From: Parietichytrium sp. I65-24A
Taxonomy: Eukaryota > Sar > Bigyra > Thraustochytrida > Thraustochytriidae
DNA length: 27,133 nucleotides
Direction: 5' to 3'
Assembly: GCA_012862575.1 (NCBI GenBank)
Contig: BLSF01000149.1
Coordinates: 1 to 27,133, forward strand
In this document: piece after piece, positions 7,698 to 16,035 of the stretch
Position numbering within the stretch: the stretch's first letter is position 1
Layout: every line of letters begins with the position of its first letter
Notes under the pieces: model-generated
Database searches by the model: none
What the model saw: the letters and a program-made list of their open reading frames with translations, nothing else
Told to the model about the DNA's origin: nothing
Translations under genes and position numbers: made by a program

Positions 7698-7980
7698 TAT
7701 CATTCTTGGTTTGTAGATGCCGCAAGTATCACCGCCGCTGCTGCCATTGCTGCTGCTGACGTTGAGCGAGGGTAAAAAATATGAGCAGGTGTTGGTGGAG
7801 TAGAGTAAAACAATGCTGCATTTCGTCGTTGTCTGCGCTGATTGGTGCCGCCGATGTTGCTGCTGTTGTCGATACTTTGTGTCATATTTTATCGTTGCGC
7901 GCTCACCCGAGTTTGGTGTTTGCTCATTGCACGATGCTTCCACTCGCTCAAATGAACAAAAACGAACGTGCGTTAATTCC
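7698..7980. other. Intergenic stretch with GCTGCT/GCCGCC triplets
   Basis: About 280 bp between the PAP2 stop and the promoter of the 7077-7658 gene. It contains imperfect GCC/GCTG triplet runs. No convincing gene is seen on either strand. Confidence 0.4.
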
Positions 7981-9066
7981 TTAGTAGTCGTTACTAACAA
8001 TCCATCGATTGAGGTGGTAGACACCTGCGACATGCCATAAACCATAGAACACCTGCATCGGCATTCGCACGATGTATTCGTTGGTGATTTTGAATTGCTT
8101 GGCGACAAAGTTGCGAATAAAACGCTCCATCACAGTCAGAAAGACGCTTCCAAGAACGGACAAGACTGCCATCTGATATTCTCCTCCATCCTCCGGGAAT
8201 GGCTCTTCGACCTCCATCCCACCATGCGCCAGTCCGAGAAAGAGACTCATCAAGTAAATGTAGTTTGTGATGTCCGTAAAGATCATAAAGATCTTGACGC
8301 GTGATGGGTAGTTATTAACGGGAACTCGAGCGATATACGGTGGTGGTGCAATCGATTGCCCGTTGAAAACAACGTATAACGCTGCAATGTGTGCCAAAAT
8401 CAACGCCGTCGAAATTCCTACAATGTAGTAGAACGCTGTGTGAATGTTAAATGCATTGATAGGGACTGCTAGATTGATATAGTATGATACTACTGCGAAT
8501 AGTGTCCCAATCAACGCCCCAACTAGCACATCTTGAGGCCAATGGACAGCCAATGCCAGCCTGGAACATCCGACAATCAGCGTTGCTAGACAATATGCCA
8601 GCATGGATTGCCACTGGCAATTGTAGTACATTGCAAACATCATGGAAGCAAATGAAACAAACGCGGTATGTCCACTTGGGAATGAGAAATCTCTGGTGGG
8701 TGCATCGGGAGTTCGCACTCGATCCGACGCTACCCATTGAGGCCTAGGTACTTGTATGTAGGATTTTAGAAAGTCGACAGTAGGGGAGACTAAGATGTCG
8801 CCGTACACCTCTAGTCCCAATTGGACATTCCAGCTAACATGCGCAGGTAGGATCCAGTACATTGCAGGCCATAGCGTGATCTTGATAGGACGCTTATAGA
8901 GCCAATGAAAGAGTAATGAGAGGGGTTCGAGGAAGAATTTGAAACGCTGGAAGAAGCAGATGAGGCTGATCTGTAACTCTTCATATGGGACTACCGCTTC
9001 GCGTTCTGAGTTTATTATTTTAGGTGGTAGTGGTGGCGTCGTAATCACAAAAGAACTGCTGCACAT
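7981..9066 (-). CDS. PAP2-family membrane lipid phosphatase
   Basis: An integral membrane phosphatase of the PAP2/acid-phosphatase superfamily, probably dephosphorylating a lipid phosphate such as sphingosine-1-phosphate or phosphatidate. All three signature boxes are present (numbering from the ATG at 9066, 361 residues): K101-x6-R108-P109, P130-S-G-H133, and S168-R169-x5-H175-x3-D179. Several hydrophobic spans surround them (about 62-85, 133-150, 154-172, 180-200, 215-238), with further spans toward the C-terminus. The order of spans and the long C-terminal membrane half resemble eukaryotic S1P-phosphatase-like proteins. An in-frame ATG at 9126 would add 20 residues; a weak TATA-like sequence at about 9109-9117 favours the shorter form. 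Confidence 0.85.
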   Translation of the reverse strand: MCSSSFVITTPPLPPKIINSEREAVVPYEELQISLICFFQRFKFFLEPLSLLFHWLYKRPIKITLWPAMYWILPAHVSWNVQLGLEVYGDILVSPTVDFLKSYIQVPRPQWVASDRVRTPDAPTRDFSFPSGHTAFVSFASMMFAMYYNCQWQSMLAYCLATLIVGCSRLALAVHWPQDVLVGALIGTLFAVVSYYINLAVPINAFNIHTAFYYIVGISTALILAHIAALYVVFNGQSIAPPPYIARVPVNNYPSRVKIFMIFTDITNYIYLMSLFLGLAHGGMEVEEPFPEDGGEYQMAVLSVLGSVFLTVMERFIRNFVAKQFKITNEYIVRMPMQVFYGLWHVAGVYHLNRWIVSNDY

Positions 9067-9202
9067 GGTGGTCTGCGTTTTCAAGGACTGATTTTTTTTC
9101 TTGACTTGGAAATTATATCTATACATCTATGGATATCATGTCACCACAATTATCACAATGGCGTTGTGATATCGAAGCGAAGTTTGTCACGTGTGGGTTT
9201 GT

Positions 9203-9427
9203 TTATCGAAGTCGAAGTACAAGATGTAGTGTGGAATCCTTCATAACATTATAGTCAGCAAGTGTTCGTCCATCTTCAAGTTGTTTGCCGGCAAAAATAA
9301 GCCGCTGCTGGTCAGGTGGGATCCCTTCCTTGTCTTGGATCTTGGTTTTTATTGTCTCAATCATGTCTGTTGCTTCCACGTCAAGTGTGATCGTTTTACC
9401 AGTCAATGTTTTTACGAATATTTGCAT
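9203..9427 (-). CDS. Ubiquitin monomer ending at Arg74, without the Gly-Gly tail
   Basis: A single ubiquitin unit of 74 residues, nearly canonical. All seven lysines (K6, K11, K27, K29, K33, K48, K63) and the L8/I44/V70 hydrophobic patch are kept. Differences from common eukaryotic ubiquitin are D16, A19, T20, M22, T25, I26, T28, A57, V61, M62 and D64. The frame stops with TAA directly after LRLR, so the Gly75-Gly76 needed for activation by E1 and for conjugation is not encoded. No Gly-Gly codons follow in any nearby frame. A TATA-like box lies 28 nt upstream. It may be a non-conjugatable decoy, a recently broken gene or a specialised ubiquitin-like protein. Confidence 0.93.
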   Translation of the reverse strand: MQIFVKTLTGKTITLDVEATDMIETIKTKIQDKEGIPPDQQRLIFAGKQLEDGRTLADYNVMKDSTLHLVLRLR

Positions 9428-9454
9428 GTTTATTCCGTTTTAAGCATCTCCTTC

Positions 9455-9462
9455 GTATATAT
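9455..9462 (-). promoter_or_regulatory. TATA-like box of the ubiquitin gene
   Basis: ATATATAC on the gene strand, 28 nt before the ATG at 9427. Confidence 0.55.
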
Positions 9463-9478
9463 CTTTCGAGCACTGATG

Positions 9479-9520
9479 ATGAATGAACGAATGGATGAGT
9501 GAATGAATGAATGAATGGCG
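9479..9520 (+). repeat. GAATGAATG simple-sequence tract
   Basis: An imperfect run of GATGAATGAACGAATG units. It marks the change from the compact gene territory to the repeat-rich territory. Confidence 0.6.
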
Positions 9521-9562
9521 ACACTGTTTATTTCACCAACTGGTACGCCCGGTACCAAGCCT

Positions 9563-9580
9563 GGAAATCAACGGTGTCGC
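9563..9580 (+). repeat. Dispersed GAAATCAAYGGTGTCGC motif
   Basis: GGAAATCAACGGTGTCGC here matches, with two changes, the motif found after the stops of recombinase-cluster genes 2 (21912-21930) and 3 (23531-23549). It is probably a stray end of the same element family. Confidence 0.45.
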
Positions 9581-9603
9581 AAATATTTCATTTCCCCTCG
9601 TTG

Positions 9604-9906
9604 CTACACTCGTCGCAATGGATAACGGTGTACTGCCGGCGGCGAAGAATCCTCATCATCGCGAAACCTCTTCTTTTTCTTCTTCTGCTGCTGCTGATTC
9701 TCGGTCACGTCAGGTTCAATTGCATCCTTCTTTTTCGTCTTCTTCTTCTTCTTCTTCTTCTTCTTTAGTTCCTTTGACGCGCGCGAAACTGTCTTCTTCG
9801 ATTCTTCGCCACCTGACGGAGACGACACAGGATCATCTTCGGTTTCAGCCCCATCGTCGAGTGGTGCCACCTGCTCCATCAGTCCAATATTGGGTCTGTT
9901 GGACAT
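9604..9906 (-). CDS. Lysine-rich basic protein with nuclear-localisation-like runs
   Basis: 100 residues from an ATG. An acidic, Ser-rich N-terminal third is followed by two lysine blocks (about residues 48-60 and 75-79) separated by an acidic and Gln-rich spacer, ending in RYPLRRV. The lysine blocks would act as nuclear-localisation signals. The coding strand is dominated by an AAG/AAA tract, so a spurious frame over a purine repeat is possible. No TATA-like box is seen. Confidence is moderate at best. Confidence 0.4.
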   Translation of the reverse strand: MSNRPNIGLMEQVAPLDDGAETEDDPVSSPSGGEESKKTVSRASKELKKKKKKKKKTKKKDAIEPDVTENQQQQKKKKKRFRDDEDSSPPAVHRYPLRRV

Positions 9907-9943
9907 GCAACTCCGGGATCTTTAGCAGGACATTCCTGGTCCT

Positions 9944-10216
9944 ATTGAACAACATAATAGTGGCATCTCTCGACGCCAAATAAAGTACGGTCACCTGTGT
10001 GCTAGACAACGACGAATTCAAGTTCTGAACGACGGCTCTCCCGTCCAGTAGCATTTGGCGGGATCAAAAGATGCGGACAAGCAACTATTGAAGAACGTAA
10101 TAGCGGCATCTCTCGACGCCAAACAAAAGTACTGAATGAATTTCATGACCTGTGTGCTGGACAGTTCTGAACGACGACTCTCCCATCCCTCAGCATTTGA
10201 CGGGATCAAAAGATGC
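9944..10216. repeat. Two-copy tandem repeat, about 130-bp units
   Basis: Unit 1 (9944-10074) and unit 2 (10087-10216) repeat the same blocks in order: a shared core GGCATCTCTCGACGCCAAA, then CCTGTGTGCT, then GTTCTGAACGACG, then GGGATCAAAAGATGC. Small indels separate them. A partial third occurrence (TCTGTTGGACA) appears at 9894-9904 and again after unit 2. No coding function is evident. Confidence 0.75.
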
Positions 10217-10435
10217 TTTCTGTTGGACAGCAGTACCGACCTATGGTATCTTACTAAATAGAGTAGGTACTTTAATTGGATCTACCATAAACCGCGTTTT
10301 GCAATAAGAGTGTATATTCAAGAACTACGAATTGTATTTACAATTATGCCCCTGTTTAGTTCTCGATCAGAGAACTTTTCTATAGGATCTCAATGAATAG
10401 TTTTTTGTTCACGGGATATGACTCGTTTTGTGATA
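10217..10435. other. AT-rich intergenic stretch
   Basis: About 220 bp of unique AT-rich DNA before the LRR gene. No gene or repeat could be supported. Confidence 0.4.
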
Positions 10436-10444
10436 GATATATGC
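10436..10444 (+). promoter_or_regulatory. TATA-like box of the LRR gene
   Basis: GATATATGC, 29 nt before the ATG at 10473. It overlaps the start of a short upstream frame. Confidence 0.45.
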
Positions 10445-10473
10445 AGATGAGATTCGTTGCTTGGGATAACTGA
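10441..10473 (+). CDS. 10-codon upstream frame overlapping the LRR start
   Basis: A frame of ten codons (MQMRFVAWDN) whose stop TGA shares its last A with the ATG of the LRR gene (TGATG). If transcribed it could couple re-initiation to the main frame. It may equally lie outside the mRNA. Confidence 0.25.
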   Translation: MQMRFVAWDN

Positions 10474-11348
10474 TGCAGTGTCAAGTTTGTGGGAGGGGTT
10501 TCAAGGGCTCTTCTTTTTTGCTGCTACAATCAGATTCAGAATCAGATGACGATGAGGAATTCTTTTCGCGCAGCAGACCACGTCTCAGAGACCTATCAGA
10601 TCTTGCTGGCATGTGTCAAATACAGGAGACTATTGTATTCCAAGACATGGATTGTTCTGGACTTGTCGAAAAGCTTACGCGATGCTTTGAAAAAAGCAGT
10701 ATGACAACATGCGTCCGAATCATCAATTGCACGAATTTTGATCTGACACTGTCTGATGCCAAGGTGTGGCTCTCGAGTGGACTTGAGGAGCTGCAAATCA
10801 CAACAAAAGAAGAAAATGGGACAGATCTGATGGAAATTCTGTTGAAAGCATCTGAGAAACTTTATGGTACTGAAACTCCTTCAAAGTTAAGAAAACTGAC
10901 GATTCAACTATCTCAGTCCGGTGATGTTGCGAGATACCAGATGATGAAAAGACTGTTCAATAATAACCGTGCATTAGAACACTTGTCGCTACGCGGCACG
11001 CCATTGAATGTTGCCGATCTCAATGCCATCCAAGAGTGGATCTGTGTCTTTTTTCGTCAAGAAGAAGATGGTCCTTTTCTCAGCTTAGACCTCACCGGGT
11101 GTTCATTGATGACAGCTGTCATGCACGAGTCAAGCTTTGACTTGGTGTTGCCACACTTGTCGAGTCTGGTTGTAAGCGACAACCCGGGACTGGGTGATTG
11201 GTGCATAGAGATTCTAGAGACGATGCTTCCAGAACACCTCATCAAATTCGAAACACTCAATATAAGCAATTGTGGTATCGACAAGGACTGGATGATGAAA
11301 TTCCTAGTGAAGCGATGGAGTCTGGCAGGAAAAACTGTGCAATATTAG
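10473..11348 (+). CDS. RNI-type leucine-rich-repeat protein
   Basis: 291 residues. A short CxxC start (MQCQVC) and an acidic, Ser-rich linker (QSDSESDDDEE) precede an LRR region from about residue 75 to the end. Repeat cores are LRKLTIQLS, LEHLSLRGTPL, LSLDLTGCSL, LSSLVVSDN and FETLNISNCGI, separated by 25-30 residues of helix, as in ribonuclease-inhibitor-like LRRs. Such proteins usually form curved protein-binding scaffolds. No F-box or NACHT domain is visible. The partner is unknown. Confidence 0.7.
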   Translation: MQCQVCGRGFKGSSFLLLQSDSESDDDEEFFSRSRPRLRDLSDLAGMCQIQETIVFQDMDCSGLVEKLTRCFEKSSMTTCVRIINCTNFDLTLSDAKVWLSSGLEELQITTKEENGTDLMEILLKASEKLYGTETPSKLRKLTIQLSQSGDVARYQMMKRLFNNNRALEHLSLRGTPLNVADLNAIQEWICVFFRQEEDGPFLSLDLTGCSLMTAVMHESSFDLVLPHLSSLVVSDNPGLGDWCIEILETMLPEHLIKFETLNISNCGIDKDWMMKFLVKRWSLAGKTVQY

Positions 11349-11404
11349 ATCACAATGTTGATTCCAATGGTGGTTTCATCATCATCATCCTTGGTGGGTG
11401 GGTG

Positions 11405-11465
11405 GATCCATCAATCAATCAATCCATCCATCCATCGATCGATCGATCGATCGATCCATTCATGG
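11405..11465 (+). repeat. ATCA/ATCC/ATCG microsatellite
   Basis: Tetranucleotide runs: ATCA units, then ATCC units, then five GATC-phased ATCG units. Confidence 0.85.
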
Positions 11466-11867
11466 GAGGGAGGAGCGAGCATCATCAAGAAAGTCAGTCA
11501 ATGCTACTGGTACCTATCTGGCACTATAAACATCAGAACATTGATCCACACTTCCTGAAATTGGGTCAGAATAATTACCTGCAAAATGCTGGTGTTCATT
11601 TATCTTATACTTACGCTACCAGTGTGTAGTGTGACTATCGATTCGTGCTTACTTAGCTGGTTCTATTTGTGGACGACGTTTGATGCCTGTTGTTTTCTCT
11701 ACCTAAGGACGTGGCAGCACACGCCGTGAAACACAATACTGTACTACCCATATTGCCACCATAAACTATAATGTTTTTGTGCTCTGGGTGTGCACACCTT
11801 TTGGCACAACTGGAATGGGCGGAGAAAGAGGGTGCAACAAGTTGAAGCAAGGGGGAGGACGCGCACG

Positions 11868-11940
11868 AACAGCAAGCAGCAAGCAACAAGCGGCAAGCAG
11901 CAAGCAGCAAGCAGCAAGCAGCAAGCAGCAAGCAGCACGC
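11868..11940 (+). repeat. AGCAAGC heptamer tandem repeat
   Basis: About ten heptamers of AGCAAGC with few variants, 30 bp before the ATG of the small membrane gene. All antisense and sense frames over it give low-complexity peptides, which are not genes. Confidence 0.85.
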
Positions 11941-11970
11941 AGCGCGAACGAGAGGCGACGAACAGGCACG

Positions 11971-12219
11971 ATGAGCTCGGACAACCGTATTGAAAACCAA
12001 CTGACAGAGTCGGCCGTGGAATTGATCAGCTCAGCCACTGGTGTTCTTCTTGGTTTCATGAGTCTCACTGCAGCGGTTGCTTGGAGGAAGTTTGGGAACG
12101 CAGCCTCAAATGAAGAAGTCAATACAGCCTCTGAACGACTTGTCGAGATGCGAGAACAATTGCGGAACAGTGAAGTTGTTCGAAGCGATGATGTGGAAGG
12201 AATTATCTCTGAAGTTTAG
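11971..12219 (+). CDS. Small single-span membrane protein
   Basis: 82 residues from the ATG at 11971; an in-frame upstream extension would cross the heptamer repeat and is less likely. It has one hydrophobic segment (about residues 15-36, with a GVLLGFMSLTAAVAW core), then a charged amphipathic helix. Function is unknown. It converges on the kinase-like gene with only 21 bp between the stops. Confidence 0.55.
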   Translation: MSSDNRIENQLTESAVELISSATGVLLGFMSLTAAVAWRKFGNAASNEEVNTASERLVEMREQLRNSEVVRSDDVEGIISEV

Positions 12220-12240
12220 AACTAACAAAAAATAATGATT

Positions 12241-13518
12241 TCACACGTCTCCGTTCACCAAATCGGGGAAAACCTCTCTTGACAGGCGCATTGCATGAAA
12301 ATAGGCACACAGGTACGACAATATGGCTTCACGTGTCTTGACCCACATAAGAGGCGAACTGAAGAACATAAGCGAGATATTTCTCGCGCGTGCAATGAGA
12401 CGTTTCATCTCTTTGGAAGACGTTTTTGGAAAGCACTTCGCAAGATCAGGAGATAAATCGTTGATACGGGACATGTACTTGGCATATACTGATTTATTCT
12501 CCGGCTTCAAGCTTAGACACGCCCCATTCGATAAAGTACCCAAAAAACCGACTAAATCTTCATGCGGAGTCATGAACCTGACCGATCCAAAGTCTACAAG
12601 AGCAATGTTACCACAATTATTGAACATGACGTTGTGTGCCCATGGATCGCCGTGGCTCAAAATTTTGGCGCCGCCTATATTATCACCAAAAGACTCGATC
12701 ATTGCCTCCTTGCTTGACTTTAGTTCGTTGATGTGCTCCTTGAAGTTTTGATGAAACGGCCATATTTCAATGGCCTGATCAAGCGAGTGTCGGAGAATCT
12801 GTCTACCCATGGATATGGCAGTGTCGTTGTTCATAGACTCGGTGAACTCAAACTGGTCCCGGATGCTCCATAGAGCAATGTGAAAATCAGCAAGCGCGAT
12901 CGCAAATGCCTCACTCTGGTCAAAATCAATATTGTCCGTGTATTTCTGTGTCTTGAAATCACGCGCCGTGAGATCCTCCATGACCAGCATCGTCGGGTGT
13001 TTCTCCTCGGCCTCAGGGTCAATAAAAACCTTTGGACCTTCAAACAATTTTGGAATGACCAGCTTGGTGTCTTCTGGTAGCAACAAGGTGCCATCATCTG
13101 CAGCTTTCCACCATTTGCGCAAAAACGCACGCTCGAGCTTTAGTTGATCGGTAGGCTCCATGATCGCCAGTGACGGTGGGCATTTCTCGTCATACTCGGC
13201 AAGAGCATCCTGCCCGGCTTCTTTGATGGCATCCTCGTCTTTTCCAAGTGTCCTGGCCCACTCCTCCGCCTTGATGCGCACATTGTCTCGCTGCTCCTTT
13301 GCTTGCTCCTTGTACGAGTGTTCGGGGACCACCTTGATAAACAGCGGCACCTCCCATCGCGGTCCACGCAACGTAAAGCTCGTCGACTGCAAGCCCAAAC
13401 TGTCCTTGATCACCTCGAGTACATCGCCATCTGCCTCACTCAACCCAAGTGCACGCACTACCCTGTCGCGTGATTGCTCAGGGTTGTCGAGCTTCAAGTC
13501 CTGCCGCAACTGCTCCAT
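12241..13518 (-). CDS. APH/choline-kinase-like small-molecule phosphotransferase
   Basis: 425 residues from the ATG at 13518. A kinase of the aminoglycoside-phosphotransferase / choline-kinase / ecdysteroid-kinase-like fold, probably phosphorylating a small alcohol. A candidate phosphate-binding lysine is in FIKVV (K62). The hinge is LVMEDL (178-183). The catalytic Brenner motif is H289-G-D291 with N296, and the metal-binding D309-F-G follows in LVDFGS. The substrate cannot be inferred. The frame is open upstream to 13671, but the added residues are low in complexity and cross a CG microsatellite (13554-13566), so the inner ATG is preferred. Confidence 0.8.
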   Translation of the reverse strand: MEQLRQDLKLDNPEQSRDRVVRALGLSEADGDVLEVIKDSLGLQSTSFTLRGPRWEVPLFIKVVPEHSYKEQAKEQRDNVRIKAEEWARTLGKDEDAIKEAGQDALAEYDEKCPPSLAIMEPTDQLKLERAFLRKWWKAADDGTLLLPEDTKLVIPKLFEGPKVFIDPEAEEKHPTMLVMEDLTARDFKTQKYTDNIDFDQSEAFAIALADFHIALWSIRDQFEFTESMNNDTAISMGRQILRHSLDQAIEIWPFHQNFKEHINELKSSKEAMIESFGDNIGGAKILSHGDPWAHNVMFNNCGNIALVDFGSVRFMTPHEDLVGFLGTLSNGACLSLKPENKSVYAKYMSRINDLSPDLAKCFPKTSSKEMKRLIARARNISLMFFSSPLMWVKTREAILSYLCAYFHAMRLSREVFPDLVNGDV

Positions 13519-13579
13519 TCTTTTTTTCCTGGCTGGTGAGGTTGGAAGCGCACGCGCGCGCGCGCGTCTCGGTAGACAG
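13519..13579. repeat. CG dinucleotide tract upstream of the kinase-like gene
   Basis: An alternating CG/CGCG run (about 13551-13566) just upstream of the kinase-like ATG, followed by TAGG repeats. No TATA-like box is evident, unlike the compact genes. Confidence 0.5.
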
Positions 13580-13715
13580 GTAGGTAGGTAGGGACGGATG
13601 GATGGATGAAAGCAACGTGCAGTTGCGTGTCTGCTTGTGCTCCGGCCTGTTGCTTGTGTCAGAGTGTGCACGGGGTCGTAGTATGAATATTAAATTATAT
13701 TTTGTAGATATAAAA

Positions 13716-13905
13716 AATAGTTCGTTGTTCGTCCATATGATGTCACATGTACCCCAATGTTAATCTGGTCCAGCCGAGCTAGCGGCTATTGTACAAAACA
13801 GTAGTTCATTAAAAAAATAGTTCGTTGTTCGTCCCGACATAACAAAGCCGTCCATGATATTAGGGAAATAGTTCGTTGTTCGTTCGGACGTATCAAAGCA
13901 GTCCT
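13716..13905 (+). repeat. Iterated AATAGTTCGTTGTTCGT units, copy A
   Basis: Three units begin near 13716, 13814 and 13865. The second and third continue as GACRTAWCAAAGCMGTCC. Such iterations look like clustered protein-binding sites. Confidence 0.65.
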
Positions 13906-13934
13906 TGTTCCGTAGTAGATGCGACGCGACGAGA

Positions 13935-13999
13935 GTGAAACCACCAGTGCCGTAAGGATGGTTCAATGCAACCAATTGTGACGGCAAAGATGGTTTGAC
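13935..13999. repeat. Inverted repeat, copy 1 of 4 (copy A version)
   Basis: The left arm is GTGAAACCACCAGTGCCGT (13935-13953) and the right arm is GTGACGGCAAAGATGGTTTGAC region (13978-13999), able to form an imperfect hairpin. The same structure precedes each of the three recombinase-cluster genes. Confidence 0.6.
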
Positions 14000-14055
14000 T
14001 GCTTGAATCACCCATTCATTTTTCAAAAAATAAATCATTCCCAACGAAAATAACC

Positions 14056-16035
14056 TCAACTCAGGAAAATCGGAGTCCTCGTCTGGACCCGCTGGCGACA
14101 GATATGGCATTTGACCAACCGCGCAGAGCACGCCTTGCATGCCACATGTCCGCATTGGAAAGCGGTAGGTTGAAGCTCCCCATTACATTCGAGCGTCTCA
14201 AAGCACACTCGGCATTCACTTTTATCCGGAGCATTTTCTTTGGCAGAGGGAATCTCAACTCTGATCATCGAAAGCGCTCCGTTTGCAGCGTTTTGCACGC
14301 CTTCATGATTCGGATGAGTTTCCAAGACCTTGTTGATCCGCTCAATGGCACCTAGTTGCATCAGCCTGATTTTAATTTCAAGATGATTCGCACCAAGGTT
14401 TGCAAGCGCTCCACATGCACATTCTTGCACGTCCGCACGGCCCAGATAATTTTTTTTTTTTGGCCGCATCGAGTAGCTCAAGGGCACCTAGCTGCACAAA
14501 TTTCCTTAGATTCTCAGGATGATTCTCAGTAAGGCTTGCAAGCGCTAGACATGCACTTCCTTGCACGTCCGCATGCTCCAGATGTCTTTCCATGGCCGCA
14601 ACGATCCGCTCACCGGCACCTAGTTGCATCAACTCGGTACAATAACCATTAGCAAGGTTTTTAAGCGCTCTGCACGCATGCTCTTGCACGCCCGCATGGT
14701 CCAGATGTCTTTCCATGGCCGCAACGATCCGCTCACCGGCACCTAGTTCCATCAACTCGGTACTATAACGATAAGCAAGGTCTTCAACGAGTAGTGTNGC
14801 ACGCCCGCATGGTCCAGATGTCTTTCCATGGCCGCAACGATCCGCTCACCGGCACCTAGTTGCATCAACTTTTCTTTATGACGAATAGAAGAAAGATAAT
14901 CATAAGCAAGGTATACAAACCCTCTGCATGCACATTCTTGCACGCCAGCATGGTCCAGATACTCGTCCATGGCCGCAACGGTCCGCTCGATACTGTCGTT
15001 TGTTGTATATATCACACTGAATTGGGTACAAAGCGCGTTGGATGTCATTTTTTTCACGAATGTATCCATGAGGGCAACGATCCGCTTTGGTTGTAAAACC
15101 ATCACACCAACGAACGCAAGACAGACTGCATACACGGGTGGATGTGTTTTCATAAGCGTAATCGCAATTGGGACCATAAGCGCGAGTGTAAACGCGAGGG
15201 TAGCGGTCGACGAAAACATGCCCGCAACCAGTTCCCGGTGCCGCCTCGCAAAGAGGTCGACCAAATACACAACTTGGGAGATAACCCAACATATTGAGTA
15301 CAAGCATATTAGTATTAGAGACGCATAAAGGAACGAACCAAACAATATCCCCACACATTCCATGTATATGTCCGTCAGGGGAACCAATCCCGATATCGAG
15401 CTTCCCAATTCCGCGTTTCTCTGTATGTATTTCTGCGTGTTCTTGGAATCGAAACCGCCGATATTGTCGTGGATGGCCTGTATCATCCACACCTCACCAA
15501 AGTGCACAATCGCGTTCATAAGCTTGCACATAGCAAATTGTGCAACGATCGCAAGTACGAACATAAGCCAACACAAAATCATATGCGTAACAAAAACCGC
15601 AAATGCATGTATAGAGCCATCAAAGCGTGACTGATTTTCATCAAGTTTTTTCGAAACCAACCATTGCATAGCCATTACAGGAGTTGTCAATCGGTGTGAT
15701 AATCTTCCCAAATATATGCCAAGAAATACCAACGATATCAAGTAACCTAAGGCATCGTAAGCAAGCAGAACTTCATCTCTGTAGTTGTCCAAACTCAGCA
15801 AAAAATATGTAATGGATAGTAAAAAAACGTCCACAATCCAGAACTCAAGGACGAGGTTCCATAATCCCCCAATTTGCTCACATGTAAAGACAAGTAGTAT
15901 TTGAAGGATATAAACTATCTCTTTCTCCAATGAATACATGTGTACCAGTAGTAGTATTCCAAGGGCATATTGTAAGCTAACTTCGTTTGGAATGAGAAAC
16001 AAGTCCGCATCCGCATCCATTGGAACCGGCGCCAT
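14056..16035 (-). CDS. Multi-span membrane armadillo-repeat RING protein, interrupted by two sequence faults
   Basis: One gene read in three frame segments (16035 to about 14800, then to about 14461, then to 14056). The N-terminal 315 residues hold about seven hydrophobic spans (near 22-53, 60-82, 92-115, 143-168, 226-258, 270-290, 296-313). Then come armadillo-type repeats of about 40 residues with near-identical cores (LGAGERIVAAMERHLDHAGV), and a C-terminal C3HC4 RING (ECRVC ... QCGHVACKAC ... CHIC). This suggests a membrane-anchored E3 ubiquitin ligase. The frame breaks at an N (14799), where about 10 bp are missing relative to sister repeats, and at a 12-T run (14450-14461). Both look like assembly or sequencing faults in repeats, so repeat number is uncertain. 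Confidence 0.7.
14380..14990 (-). repeat. Armadillo-repeat coding tandem array
   Basis: Units of about 120-126 bp share TCTTTCCATGGCCGCAAC and GATCCGCTCACCGGCACC on the plus strand, recurring near 14580, 14707 and 14819, with a diverged version near 14960. The first three are nearly identical at the DNA level, indicating recent expansion or conversion and explaining the assembly gap at 14799. Confidence 0.8.

Larger units (their letters stand above)
11349..11970. other. Gene-free stretch with simple repeats and dispersed motifs
   Basis: About 620 bp. It holds an ACAATGTTGATT segment (11352-11363) and GGTGGTTTC (11370-11378) resembling recombinase-cluster end motifs, an ATCC/ATCG microsatellite (11400-11465), and the palindrome-like ACCTGCAAAATGCTGGT (11577-11593), also found at 25075 and 26340. 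A heptamer repeat follows at 11868-11940. No gene is supported in the rest. Confidence 0.5.
13580..14041 (+). repeat. Long direct repeat, copy A
   Basis: Matches copy B (16992-17351) in order and orientation: TAGG run, GATGAAAGCAAC, CAGTTGCGTGTCTGCTT, GTCAGAGTGTGCAC, GTTCGTTGTTCGT iterations, the GAAACCACCAGTGCCGT inverted repeat, GACTGCTTGAATC, AAATCATTC. Copy A carries a unique insertion of about 75 bp near 13738-13810 and extra bases inside the inverted repeat. The two copies flank the armadillo-RING gene. Copy B lies directly upstream of recombinase gene 1, so the repeat may be an element terminus or promoter block. Confidence 0.75.

Noticed and set aside
7659-8108. N-terminal extension of the 7077-7658 gene
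   Set aside because: It overlaps the PAP2 coding end, is low in complexity and contains the TATA-like box.
9507-9983. Ser-rich plus-strand frame
   Set aside because: It is the antisense of the lysine-rich frame over a TTC repeat, with low complexity and no promoter.
11653-12122. Leu-Ala-Cys-rich minus-strand frames
   Set aside because: They are translations of the AGCAAGC heptamer repeat and end inside it.
13160-13591. Ser/Cys-rich plus-strand frame
   Set aside because: Antisense shadow of the kinase-like gene, which has clear motifs.
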